Position numbers and translations under genes: made by a program | NCBI GenBank assembly: GCA_044347745.1 | Contig: JBIKUD010000048.1 | Span: 1-18,811, forward strand | Length of the DNA stretch: 18,811 nt | From: JAIBBV01 sp044347745 | GTDB lineage: Bacteria > Bdellovibrionota_C > UBA2361 > JAFLCA01 | Direction: 5' to 3' | Notes under the pieces: model-generated | Told to the model about the DNA's origin: nothing | Seen by the model: the letters and a program-made list of their open reading frames with translations, nothing else | Database searches by the model: none | Part shown: positions 8,199 through 14,739 of the stretch, in pieces | Layout: every line of letters begins with the position of its first letter | Numbering within the stretch: the stretch's first letter is position 1

Positions 8199-8321
8199 GA
8201 CACCACTCCTTAAAACGTTTTTAGGTCGCAAGACGGAAACTTGGCGCATGGACACGCTGATGGAAAGCAGGGAAGAAAAGAAGGGTCGCCTGCAACCTAT
8301 TCAGACAGACCAAGCGAGCTA

Positions 8322-8397
8322 TGGTGACCCCAATGGGACTCGAACCCATGTTTCCGGCGTGAGAGGCCAGCGTCCTAGACCGCTAGACGATGGGGCC
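8322..8397 (-). tRNA. tRNA-Glu(CTC)
   Basis: 76 bases on the minus strand fold into a complete cloverleaf. Acceptor arms GGCCCCA and TGGGGTC pair with one G-T, the anticodon stem CTGGC/GCCGG encloses the loop CTCTCAC, and the T arm ATGGG/CCCAT encloses TTCGAGT. The anticodon is CTC, reading GAG. The discriminator is A and the CCA end is encoded (8324-8322). It is the minor, wobble-free glutamate isoacceptor that accompanies the usual TTC species. Confidence 0.95.
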
Positions 8398-8475
8398 ACA
8401 GAAAAGCGGAAAAGAGGTTCTAGCAGATAATGCCTTGAAGGTCGAGGGTAGGGCCCATTTTATGCAGCCTGGGGT

Positions 8476-8503
8476 TTGCTTTCTTCGCTCATTCTCCGAT
8501 AAT
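8476..8503 (+). promoter_or_regulatory. Possible promoter for tRNA-Gln and the TPR/LolB-like genes
   Basis: TTGCTT (8476-8481) is followed after 16 bases by GATAAT (8498-8503). Transcription would start near 8510, about 85 bases before the tRNA-Gln gene. The -10 lies inside a small palindrome, CCGATA-a-TATCGG (8496-8508). The boxes are only moderate matches, and a second possible pair (TTGCTG, then TTAGAT at 8552) exists downstream. Confidence 0.35.
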
Positions 8504-8549
8504 ATCGGGGCTGTTAGAGCAGTTGCTTTGCTGTAGTGCTCAACCTCAA

Positions 8550-8574
8550 AGTTAGATAGTGTCTCTATCTAACT
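8550..8574. repeat. Perfect 10-base inverted repeat upstream of tRNA-Gln
   Basis: AGTTAGATAG (8550-8559) and CTATCTAACT (8565-8574) are perfect inverted copies with a five-base loop TGTCT. The element ends 20 bases before tRNA-Gln. No T-run follows on either strand, so it does not look like an intrinsic terminator. It may be an operator or a processing hairpin in the tRNA leader. Confidence 0.6.
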
Positions 8575-8594
8575 AATTGAAATTTCTTGTTTAT

Positions 8595-8668
8595 TCGCCC
8601 GTGGTGCAATGGTAGCACGTCAGGTTCTGACCCTGAAAATCGAGGTTCGAGTCCTTGCGGGCGAACCA
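8595..8668 (+). tRNA. tRNA-Gln(CTG)
   Basis: 74 bases form a complete cloverleaf. Acceptor TCGCCCG pairs with CGGGCGA, the D stem GTGC/GCAC encloses AATGGTA, the anticodon stem TCAGG/CCTGA encloses TTCTGAC, and the T arm CGAGG/CCTTG encloses TTCGAGT. The anticodon CTG reads CAG. The 5' base is T, as is usual for glutamine tRNAs. The discriminator is A and CCA is encoded at 8666-8668. The downstream TPR lipoprotein frame opens from an ATG in the D loop at 8609. Confidence 0.95.
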
Positions 8669-10459
8669 GCCTTTGTATCACCTCGCTCGCTATTTGCCCG
8701 TGGCCTACTTGCTTTGGGATGCGTTTGTTTAGGCGCGTGCACCCTAAATCCGCTTAATTCTTCAACTTCCCCACTGCAAGTTTCACTACGCGAATCGGCT
8801 TCTTCTCACTTGGAAGGCGAAGCGAAGAATGAGGCTAGGGCGATGCACCATTACATTGTTGGTCAGCTCGCCTTGCACCAGGGTGATGTAAGCGAGGCAG
8901 TTAATCACTTTACACAAGCGAGTGAACTGCACGGCAAACCGATTGAAGTGCTTAATCTCCCATTGGCCGAGTTGCTGTTGCGTAATGGGCAACTTGAAGC
9001 TGCGAAGATGGAAATTAAACGAGCGCTGGATAGTCAGCCCCCAGCGGTGGATGCGTTGGTACTACACGCAGGATTGAGTGATGTGGAGCTTGGTGCTCCG
9101 CAGGCTGAAGAAGCATATCTGAGGGTGTTAGAATCAGATGCTTCTCGATTTGAGGCTTATGTATTGCTTGCGTTTCACTATGAGAGAATCGGGCAACGGA
9201 AGAAAGGAATTGCAGTCCTTGAAAAGTTAGTAGGGAAATTTCCGCAGGATGCGAACGCGCATGCCTTGTTGGGCAGCTTTTATGAAAATGAAAAGCTCTA
9301 TAGTCCTGCCGAGCGCTCTTTGCGGGAAGCTTTGGCGCTTGATGGTGCCACCTCAGCGTATCGAATTGAGCTTATTCGGGTTCTTATTAAATCACAAAAG
9401 TTAGCCGAGGCACGCACGCATTGCGAACTTTTATTACGGCAAGATCCCTCCAACGTTCTGCCCCAGAAAATCCTTGCTCAGCTTAAAGATAAAAAAGCTG
9501 AAAGTAATGCATTCGTTCAAGAATTACTCCACTATAATTCCCCTGCGCCGAGTCAAGTTGAAGCACATTTGCGTGCTGCATTATATTTACTCGACCGAAA
9601 AAACTTTGACGCTGGTAGGTTGCAGCTCACTTTGGTGCTTGCATTTAGCCCGCAACACGATCAGGCACGTTTTTATTTGGGCTCCTTACTTGCCGGCTCT
9701 GGGCGAAGGAAGGAAGCCGTAGAGGAATTGCTCTCTATTGGTCCTGAACAAGACTTATATCTAAAATCCAGAACTTTTGCGGCTTTTGTGCTTCGGCAGG
9801 ATGGGGAACTTGTAGCTGCAGAGCAGGCCACCCGCGAGGCTTTGGCAGTCAACCCTGAAGATCAAAGTATTCAAAATTACTTGGTGACACTTCTAAAAGA
9901 TCAGCGAAAATTTTCGGAAGCTCTAACCTTAATTGAAAATGTATTGTCGCGTGACTCCAAGAATGAGCGAATGCATTTTAATTATGGAATTTTGCTCAGT
10001 GAGTCGGGGCGCGAAGAGCAGGCGCGAGTTGCAATGGAACAAGTCTTGCAGCTAAATCCGCAGAATGCGGAGGCACTTAATTTTGTGGCCTACTCACTGG
10101 CGGAAGCGGGTATTAATCTCGATCGGGCAGAGAATTTGGTGCGAGCAGCGCTTGAGCTCAGACCTGCCGACGGTTACTTTCTCGATACGCTTGGGTTTAT
10201 TGAACTTCGACAGGGCAAGTTGCAGCAAGCGCTTGATACTCTTGAGCGAGCTGCCCAATTGGTGGGCGATGATGTGACCATATTAGAGCATTATGCTGAT
10301 GCGCTCGTAGCTGCTCATGAGTACGCCAAAGCAATTGATACCTACCGTACTGCGTTAGAATTTGCCCGAGACTCCAAATCTGAAGACACGAAAGAGATAG
10401 TAGAGCGTATCGAGCAAAAATTAGATCAACTTGAGCGAGTGCACAGTGCGGGTCGTTGA
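8609..10459 (+). CDS. TPR-repeat outer-membrane lipoprotein (start uncertain, frame opens inside tRNA-Gln)
   Basis: Up to 616 residues. The lipobox L-G-A-C puts the lipid-carrying Cys at residue 44, after a hydrophobic stretch LLALGCVCLGA preceded by Arg. From about residue 75 to the end the protein is a chain of roughly a dozen tetratricopeptide repeats; the clearest are at about 385-420, 455-485 and 505-570 with typical A-x-x-x-Y/L-A-x-x-x patterns. The end (LNFVAYSLAEAGINLDRAENLVRAAL) resembles TPR proteins commonly encoded next to lolB-type genes. The start is problematic: the only ATG in frame before the signal peptide is in the D loop of tRNA-Gln (8609). The next conventional start, TTG at 8714, would remove the signal peptide's charged region. 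It overlaps the following lipoprotein gene by 14 bases. Probable role: periplasmic scaffold in lipoprotein or envelope assembly. Confidence 0.85.
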   Translation: MVARQVLTLKIEVRVLAGEPAFVSPRSLFARGLLALGCVCLGACTLNPLNSSTSPLQVSLRESASSHLEGEAKNEARAMHHYIVGQLALHQGDVSEAVNHFTQASELHGKPIEVLNLPLAELLLRNGQLEAAKMEIKRALDSQPPAVDALVLHAGLSDVELGAPQAEEAYLRVLESDASRFEAYVLLAFHYERIGQRKKGIAVLEKLVGKFPQDANAHALLGSFYENEKLYSPAERSLREALALDGATSAYRIELIRVLIKSQKLAEARTHCELLLRQDPSNVLPQKILAQLKDKKAESNAFVQELLHYNSPAPSQVEAHLRAALYLLDRKNFDAGRLQLTLVLAFSPQHDQARFYLGSLLAGSGRRKEAVEELLSIGPEQDLYLKSRTFAAFVLRQDGELVAAEQATREALAVNPEDQSIQNYLVTLLKDQRKFSEALTLIENVLSRDSKNERMHFNYGILLSESGREEQARVAMEQVLQLNPQNAEALNFVAYSLAEAGINLDRAENLVRAALELRPADGYFLDTLGFIELRQGKLQQALDTLERAAQLVGDDVTILEHYADALVAAHEYAKAIDTYRTALEFARDSKSEDTKEIVERIEQKLDQLERVHSAGR

Positions 10460-11285
10460 CGCGTTATTTTTTAAAAAAACAAAATCTTTTGCGTTTTTTG
10501 CGTATAGTCGGCTTGTGTTGTGTGGGCTTGCTCTGATGTTGCACTCGGCCTGCGCAACTCAATCAGTGCTTAAGCCTTTAGATATTGCGGTTTCTCAATC
10601 CGAGAGCGCCCTGCTGGTAAAACAGCTATTGCAGCTGCAAAGCCAAAATACATTTGGACGCTTTTTGTATGAGGCTACGCTTGAATATGAGGGCCAATCA
10701 TCTCGACTGCGATATGCGGTTGTGTTTGATTATCCCCAAAATCTTCGCATTGAACTTTTGCCTCTTAATGGTTTTTATACCTTGGGTCTATTTGCGGCAT
10801 CCGCATCAGGTAGCCTCATGGTGGAACCGGCCGAGAAGCGAGTAACAAAGGCTCTAAACCCCCAGGCGCTTTTGGCTAAGTATTTTTACCTGCCGTATAG
10901 TCCGGCAACCTTAATTGATTTTCTTTCGGGCCGTCCCGCATTAGAAGATGTGCGAGCTGAGAGTCGAATTACCCGTTCCATAAATAATCAGGAAATTGAA
11001 ATAAGGAACTTACAGGGCACCGCCATTTATAGATTAGACCCAAATCTGCAGCTTCAGCGCGTTCAATTATTCGCCCCGTTTTCAGAAGCCCTTACGATAG
11101 ATGCTGTTTTTAGTGCCTATCAAAGTAGTAATGGCCGGCCAGTTCCTTCGCACATTAAACTACAGCTTTTGCATATCGGTGCTCAATTGGAATTAAAGCT
11201 TGTAGGTAGCAATATGCAGCGCCCACCGAATGCAGAGTTGTTTGTACCGCTTGTACCTGAGGGGTATGAAGTTCGCGAAAGATAA
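10446..11285 (+). CDS. LolB/DUF4292-like outer-membrane lipoprotein
   Basis: 279 residues from GTG at 10446, overlapping the TPR gene by 14 bases; a TTG at 10431 is the alternative start. The N-terminus has a basic region (KKTK), a hydrophobic core and a candidate lipobox H-S-A-C with Cys36. His at -3 is unusual, so lipidation is likely but not certain. The mature part looks like a beta-rich LolA/LolB-type half barrel: repeated alternating segments such as FLYEATLEYEGQSSRLRYAVVFDYPQNLRIELLPLNG match the opening of LolB and DUF4292 proteins. LolB accepts lipoproteins from LolA and inserts them into the outer membrane. The TPR-then-LolB gene order is the arrangement I know from Pseudomonas and relatives, which supports the call. 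Sequence identity to true LolB is low, so I do not use the symbol. Confidence 0.72.
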   Translation: MRVVDALFFKKTKSFAFFAYSRLVLCGLALMLHSACATQSVLKPLDIAVSQSESALLVKQLLQLQSQNTFGRFLYEATLEYEGQSSRLRYAVVFDYPQNLRIELLPLNGFYTLGLFAASASGSLMVEPAEKRVTKALNPQALLAKYFYLPYSPATLIDFLSGRPALEDVRAESRITRSINNQEIEIRNLQGTAIYRLDPNLQLQRVQLFAPFSEALTIDAVFSAYQSSNGRPVPSHIKLQLLHIGAQLELKLVGSNMQRPPNAELFVPLVPEGYEVRER

Positions 11286-11303
11286 AACGCGCTCTAGTCT
11301 CAA

Positions 11304-13001
11304 TTAGGATCTATTTAAAAGACTATGTTCGCCAACCCTTAATGCCCAACGAGTGGCGCAGTAGTTTAGGTAGGTAAGGAGTATAGCGCAGCAACCAACA
11401 GCCAAGTACCATTCGGAATCTGTGAAGTTATAACCAGTTTCTTTGAGTGTACGCAGAAAAATGAGAGTACCTGCTGGAATAAGATTAAGCACAATAAGCA
11501 CTGTCGCTGAGAGCATAAACACCAAGCTCCCAAAACTGGCAGCAAGTTGAGAGGAATGCTCCCAGTCAAAATTACTAAAAAGTGCACCCAGACCGGTAGC
11601 CAGCCCGACGATGCCGTAACACACAACCCACGAAGCAAGCGCATTAATAGCAATTATTTCTGGTTCAGCATTAATGGCTAGTGCGCCCGATGCAAATATA
11701 ATGCTCGACATACTGGCAACCGGCACCAGCCAACACCAAAATTTAGCTCTCAGCAACTGCCCCACCGAGAGAGGGCTGGTTTGAAGAATCCAATAACTTT
11801 GTCCCTCTAAAGAAACCGAAGGAAAAACGAATCGGGTGCAGACAGCAGTCATTACAAACGCGCCCATTGCAAGATTGGAGCCCACTAAAAATCCTTGCCA
11901 CCATAACTTGGTAGCATCTGGCAGGTTCGCTACTCCATGAAGAATTCTAAAGTTGTAGAGATACACCATGCACAAACCCAGCAAGAGAAGAAGCTGAATG
12001 GCTTGGGTCATATCGCGAGCAAATACTTTAAACTCTTTGACAATAATTGCGCGGTACTCTGGTGCCATCCAGGGAGTGAGGGCATTTAGTATTTTCTGCG
12101 CTCGCCTTGATGAAAGGCGCAGACCCTGACGGTTGTCTTTTGCCATCGAGAAAGCTCGAAAGTGAAACAGGCGAAAACATCCATATGCGAGGGCCCCCCA
12201 AAAAATGGTAGTTCCGTACAGGCACCCTATGTACGGCCACAAGGATCGAGCACTCGGCTCAAGCACTTCTGACAATGAGGCTGCCAGCCAGTAAGAAGGT
12301 AGCCACGACGCATTTGGCAAAGCCAAAACGGAGATTATCCTTAATAAATCGTCCATTTGATGCAGCCCTAGATCTGCTGGGGCTAAAAGTCTGACAACCA
12401 GGTAGCCCGCAATCAGTAACATTGCTAAAACTACCAGCAGCACCTCTCGGGTGCGACTTGCGGGAATGAGCGCTGTAAAAATAGTTACCAATGCAATAGC
12501 AACTGTGGCTGGAAGCACGAAATAGGGAAGCGCCGCAGCAAAGAGTACAAGCCACAGCTCATAAGAAGCTTGATACCAGGAGGAAAATGCAAGAATAACT
12601 GGGGCACCGAATATTATAGCCATCCATGAGGCGCTCAGTGTTACTTCAGTAAGTTTACCGAAGAAAAATCGGGAGGGCGCAAGGGGCGAGGCTAGGATTA
12701 GGTCAAGGTCGCGACCGAGGTAGAGCGCCCCTAAGGCCGAGATGCAGTTAGAAAAAAACAGCATACTCAGCAAAAACAAGAAAATAAGACCCAGCGGTAA
12801 ATATGGCGGTAAATACGCCAGGTGGGCGTTTAATTGCACCTTGGCAAGCATTGCAAGGGTGCCCTCATATATGGCCCACATAACCGAAACAGAAAATGCC
12901 AGTAAGAATACATCTCTAAAAAGCTGAGATCTTCGGCGCAGGCTTTGTTTCCAGCGATTTTTAATGCTCAATAATTTGGGCTGTAGCACTATGGGAATCA
13001 T
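11304..13001 (-). CDS. Large ABC-2-type exporter permease, 565 residues
   Basis: A highly hydrophobic protein with roughly twelve transmembrane helices in two halves. The halves are separated by a charged cytoplasmic stretch near residues 285-320 (MAKDNRQGLRLSSRRAQK). Its start overlaps the ATPase stop as ATGA, indicating coupled translation and a dedicated partner. The motif LYLGRDLDLILASPLAPSRFFFGKL (about residues 92-116) and its later counterpart LEGQSYWILQTSPLSVGQLLRAKF are recurring cytoplasmic segments in ABC-2-like permeases; I believe this is the family Pfam calls ABC_tran_2, from memory. The internal similarity suggests a duplicated half. Substrate is unknown. It ends 18 bases from the convergent LolB-like gene. 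Confidence 0.82.
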   Translation of the reverse strand: MIPIVLQPKLLSIKNRWKQSLRRRSQLFRDVFLLAFSVSVMWAIYEGTLAMLAKVQLNAHLAYLPPYLPLGLIFLFLLSMLFFSNCISALGALYLGRDLDLILASPLAPSRFFFGKLTEVTLSASWMAIIFGAPVILAFSSWYQASYELWLVLFAAALPYFVLPATVAIALVTIFTALIPASRTREVLLVVLAMLLIAGYLVVRLLAPADLGLHQMDDLLRIISVLALPNASWLPSYWLAASLSEVLEPSARSLWPYIGCLYGTTIFWGALAYGCFRLFHFRAFSMAKDNRQGLRLSSRRAQKILNALTPWMAPEYRAIIVKEFKVFARDMTQAIQLLLLLGLCMVYLYNFRILHGVANLPDATKLWWQGFLVGSNLAMGAFVMTAVCTRFVFPSVSLEGQSYWILQTSPLSVGQLLRAKFWCWLVPVASMSSIIFASGALAINAEPEIIAINALASWVVCYGIVGLATGLGALFSNFDWEHSSQLAASFGSLVFMLSATVLIVLNLIPAGTLIFLRTLKETGYNFTDSEWYLAVGCCAILLTYLNYCATRWALRVGEHSLLNRS

Positions 13002-13741
13002 GCGTATTCGACCTGTGCGTGACTCGAAGTAATTTGAAGGAAGATTTCTTCGAGAGCTTGGTTCTGGGCTCCGGCGCTTGAGCGAATTTCTGCTAAGGTA
13101 CCTAGAGCAATAATGCTGCCGCGGTTTATAATTGCTAAACGATCTGAGACTTCTTCTGCAACATTCAGCGAATGTGTTGAAAGCAAAATACTCATGCCTT
13201 GGCTTGCATAACGGCGAAACGCGTCTTTCAGCATACGCGCGCCGTGGGGATCCAATCCCACCATGGGTTCATCAACAATCAGTACACGTGGCTGGTGCAC
13301 CAGCGCGGCGCAGGTTGCTATTCTCTGTTTCATTCCGTGAGAGTAAGATTCAATAAGCTCGTCTTGCCATTCTTGAAGGCGATAATCACTCAGAAGTGCA
13401 TCAATTCTAGTATCAGCTTCAGGCAATGGCACTTTGTATAGATCGGCCACAAAATAGAGGAATTCCCGTCCGGTCAGTTTTGCATATAAATGCGGTCTAT
13501 CTGGAATATAGCCGGTGCAGGCTTTCGCCTCTGAAGCCTGAGTTTGAATATCGTAGCCGCAAATTTTTAAGCTGCCGCTTGTGGGACGAAGTATTCCGGC
13601 TAACATTTTCAGCGTCGTAGTTTTACCAGCCCCGTTGACGCCTAAAAATCCAAAAATCTCACCTGGTTGAACCACAAGTGAAATGTCTTGCACGGCTTTA
13701 AATGAACCATATTCTTTGCTGACATGACTTAATTCAATCAT
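12998..13741 (-). CDS. ABC-2-type exporter ATPase (CcmA/NatA-like)
   Basis: 247 residues. Walker A GVNGAGKT (34-41), signature in the variant form YSHGMKQR (133-140), Walker B VLIVDE (153-158), D-loop GLDP and switch His190 are all present. The Q-loop position reads YIPDRPHLYAKLTG with Asp in place of Gln, as often seen in this branch. The S-H-G-M-K-Q signature and the VGLDPHGARMLKD run are typical of ATPases paired with ABC-2 permeases. The gene follows the anchored hypothetical by nine bases and overlaps the permease by four, so the three form one unit. Confidence 0.93.
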   Translation of the reverse strand: MIELSHVSKEYGSFKAVQDISLVVQPGEIFGFLGVNGAGKTTTLKMLAGILRPTSGSLKICGYDIQTQASEAKACTGYIPDRPHLYAKLTGREFLYFVADLYKVPLPEADTRIDALLSDYRLQEWQDELIESYSHGMKQRIATCAALVHQPRVLIVDEPMVGLDPHGARMLKDAFRRYASQGMSILLSTHSLNVAEEVSDRLAIINRGSIIALGTLAEIRSSAGAQNQALEEIFLQITSSHAQVEYA

Positions 13742-13750
13742 AAAGCTTGC

Positions 13751-14449
13751 TCACGGTTCTTGTGGAATTAGGTTAAGGATAGGACTAGCGAAATCTTGAA
13801 TTTTCTTAAAAGTATCATCAAGTGCAATTGGATTTCTTTGAGGTTCTTGGCACTTTGAGTCTGATGCGAGCACCGTATTAATCTCAAAAGGTGCCGAGGA
13901 GCGAATATTTTGTCCAAATGTGCTTAGCAGGCTGTTGTTTGAAAGCGTTGTTGAAGGATATTCAATTTGAAAGAAACCACTTCGTTGGGTGATGGTAAGT
14001 GGAGTTGGAAGTTCAAGTGAACGACTGACCGATCGATTTGGCAATTCGGCTAGTATGTTAATTTTTAAAGGAGTAATTCCGGTTGCTTTTAGTTTAAGGC
14101 GGACACCGACACTTTCTACGGTGAGATTCCCTTCAATAAGTTGCCCCAGTGGATTAAAGTAGGCGCCAATCTTGGCGTGGGCTACAATTTGTTTGCGCGC
14201 AAATGAAAAAACACTGGGTCCCTCAATCTGCAGCACAAAACCACGCTCTTCTTCTAAGTTGGTTTTCAGTTCGCCCGCACACCCTGACGCATGCTGCAAT
14301 GTGAGAAACTGTTGCCCTGTACGCAGCCCGCTCAGGAGCACATACTCAGGCGATTCTTGCTTAAGGAGTGTGGTGAATGAATAGGCACTAAGAAGTCCGC
14401 CCAAAATAATAAGCGAGGCAGTTACCATTGCTTCAAGCGATGCGCGCAT
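13751..14449 (-). CDS. Membrane-anchored hypothetical protein of the ABC-2 module
   Basis: 232 residues, not recognised. An N-terminal hydrophobic helix (about residues 8-27, VTASLIILGGLLSAYSFTTLL) suggests a single-pass membrane anchor or uncleaved signal. The remainder is beta-rich and presumably faces the periplasm (LKTNLEEERGFVLQIEGP, VRLKLKATGITPLKINILAEL). Two widely spaced Cys residues (Cys56, about Cys203) could form a disulfide. A second Met at residue 8 is an alternative start, and neither has a strong ribosome site. It is the first gene of the module, nine bases before the ATPase, so it may be a periplasmic accessory or substrate-contact subunit. That role is inferred from position only. 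Confidence 0.7.
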   Translation of the reverse strand: MRASLEAMVTASLIILGGLLSAYSFTTLLKQESPEYVLLSGLRTGQQFLTLQHASGCAGELKTNLEEERGFVLQIEGPSVFSFARKQIVAHAKIGAYFNPLGQLIEGNLTVESVGVRLKLKATGITPLKINILAELPNRSVSRSLELPTPLTITQRSGFFQIEYPSTTLSNNSLLSTFGQNIRSSAPFEINTVLASDSKCQEPQRNPIALDDTFKKIQDFASPILNLIPQEP

Positions 14450-14510
14450 AGAGGTCCGGGATAAGGGCTATTTTTGACTTTAGTTTCCGGCCTCGCCCTC
14501 GATTGCCCGT

Positions 14511-14542
14511 TTTTTAAATGACCATCTTTGGTCATTTAAAAA
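14511..14542. repeat. 14-base perfect inverted repeat, four-base loop
   Basis: TTTTTAAATGACCA (14511-14524) and TGGTCATTTAAAAA (14529-14542) are perfect inverted copies around TCTT, extendable by a T-G pair. The T-run lies 5' and the A-run 3' on both strands, the reverse of an intrinsic terminator layout. It lies in a divergent promoter region. Confidence 0.75.
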
Positions 14543-14547
14543 GCGCT

Positions 14548-14580
14548 CCAATCTCGATTGGGGCCCCAAGTACCCCAATC
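14548..14580. repeat. Three-armed overlapping palindromes based on CCAATC/GATTGG
   Basis: CCAATC (14548-14553) pairs with GATTGG (14556-14561). The longer GATTGGGG (14556-14563) can pair instead with CCCCAATC (14573-14580). The middle arm can therefore form two mutually exclusive hairpins, as seen in RNA switches, though no function is shown. Confidence 0.6.
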
Positions 14581-14591
14581 TCGCGTCGCGC

Positions 14592-14640
14592 CGGGCTTTT
14601 CTCGCTTTGCTCGAGCCCGTCCGCGCCCTTCATGGCGCGG
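14592..14640. repeat. Two adjacent GC-rich hairpins
   Basis: CGGGCT (14592-14597) pairs with AGCCCG (14614-14619). Directly after it CCGCGCC (14621-14627) pairs with GGCGCGG (14634-14640) around the loop CTTCAT. Both are perfect. They differ in sequence from the neighbouring AT-rich hairpin. Confidence 0.6.
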
Positions 14641-14676
14641 CTAGAAGTCAATTTTTATTTCAGAAATGACTTCTAG
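14641..14676. repeat. 10-base perfect inverted repeat, 16-base loop
   Basis: CTAGAAGTCA (14641-14650) and TGACTTCTAG (14667-14676) are perfect inverted copies. The loop can extend the stem past one bulged A with TTT/AAA. It begins immediately after the GC-rich hairpin, so the hairpins abut without spacer. Confidence 0.65.
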
Positions 14677-14739
14677 TGTTAAGACGTGCAATATTCGAAA
14701 CAGATTCGTTTAATCTTGTGACTTTTCGAGTGCTTAGCA

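Larger units (their letters stand above)
14450..14739. other. Divergent intergenic region with a cluster of inverted repeats
   Basis: A 290-base stretch with no gene separates the minus-strand ABC module from the plus-strand GHL10-like gene. It holds at least four hairpin-forming palindromes between 14511 and 14676, listed separately. Because both flanking genes are transcribed away from it, terminators are not expected here. The last 60 bases (14680-14739) presumably contain the GHL10 gene promoter, but I see no clear boxes. Confidence 0.7.

Noticed and set aside
8199..8255. Longer PdxS starting at 8255
   Set aside because: The ATG at 8198 has an AAGGAG at ideal spacing and gives the standard PdxS N-terminus and residue numbering.
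8322..8668. Genomic island attachment site at the two tRNA genes
   Set aside because: No integrase and no direct repeat of a tRNA 3' end elsewhere in the window were seen.
14511..14542. Intrinsic terminator reading of the 14-base inverted repeat
   Set aside because: The T-run is at the 5' side and the A-run at the 3' side on both strands, and both neighbouring genes are transcribed away from it.
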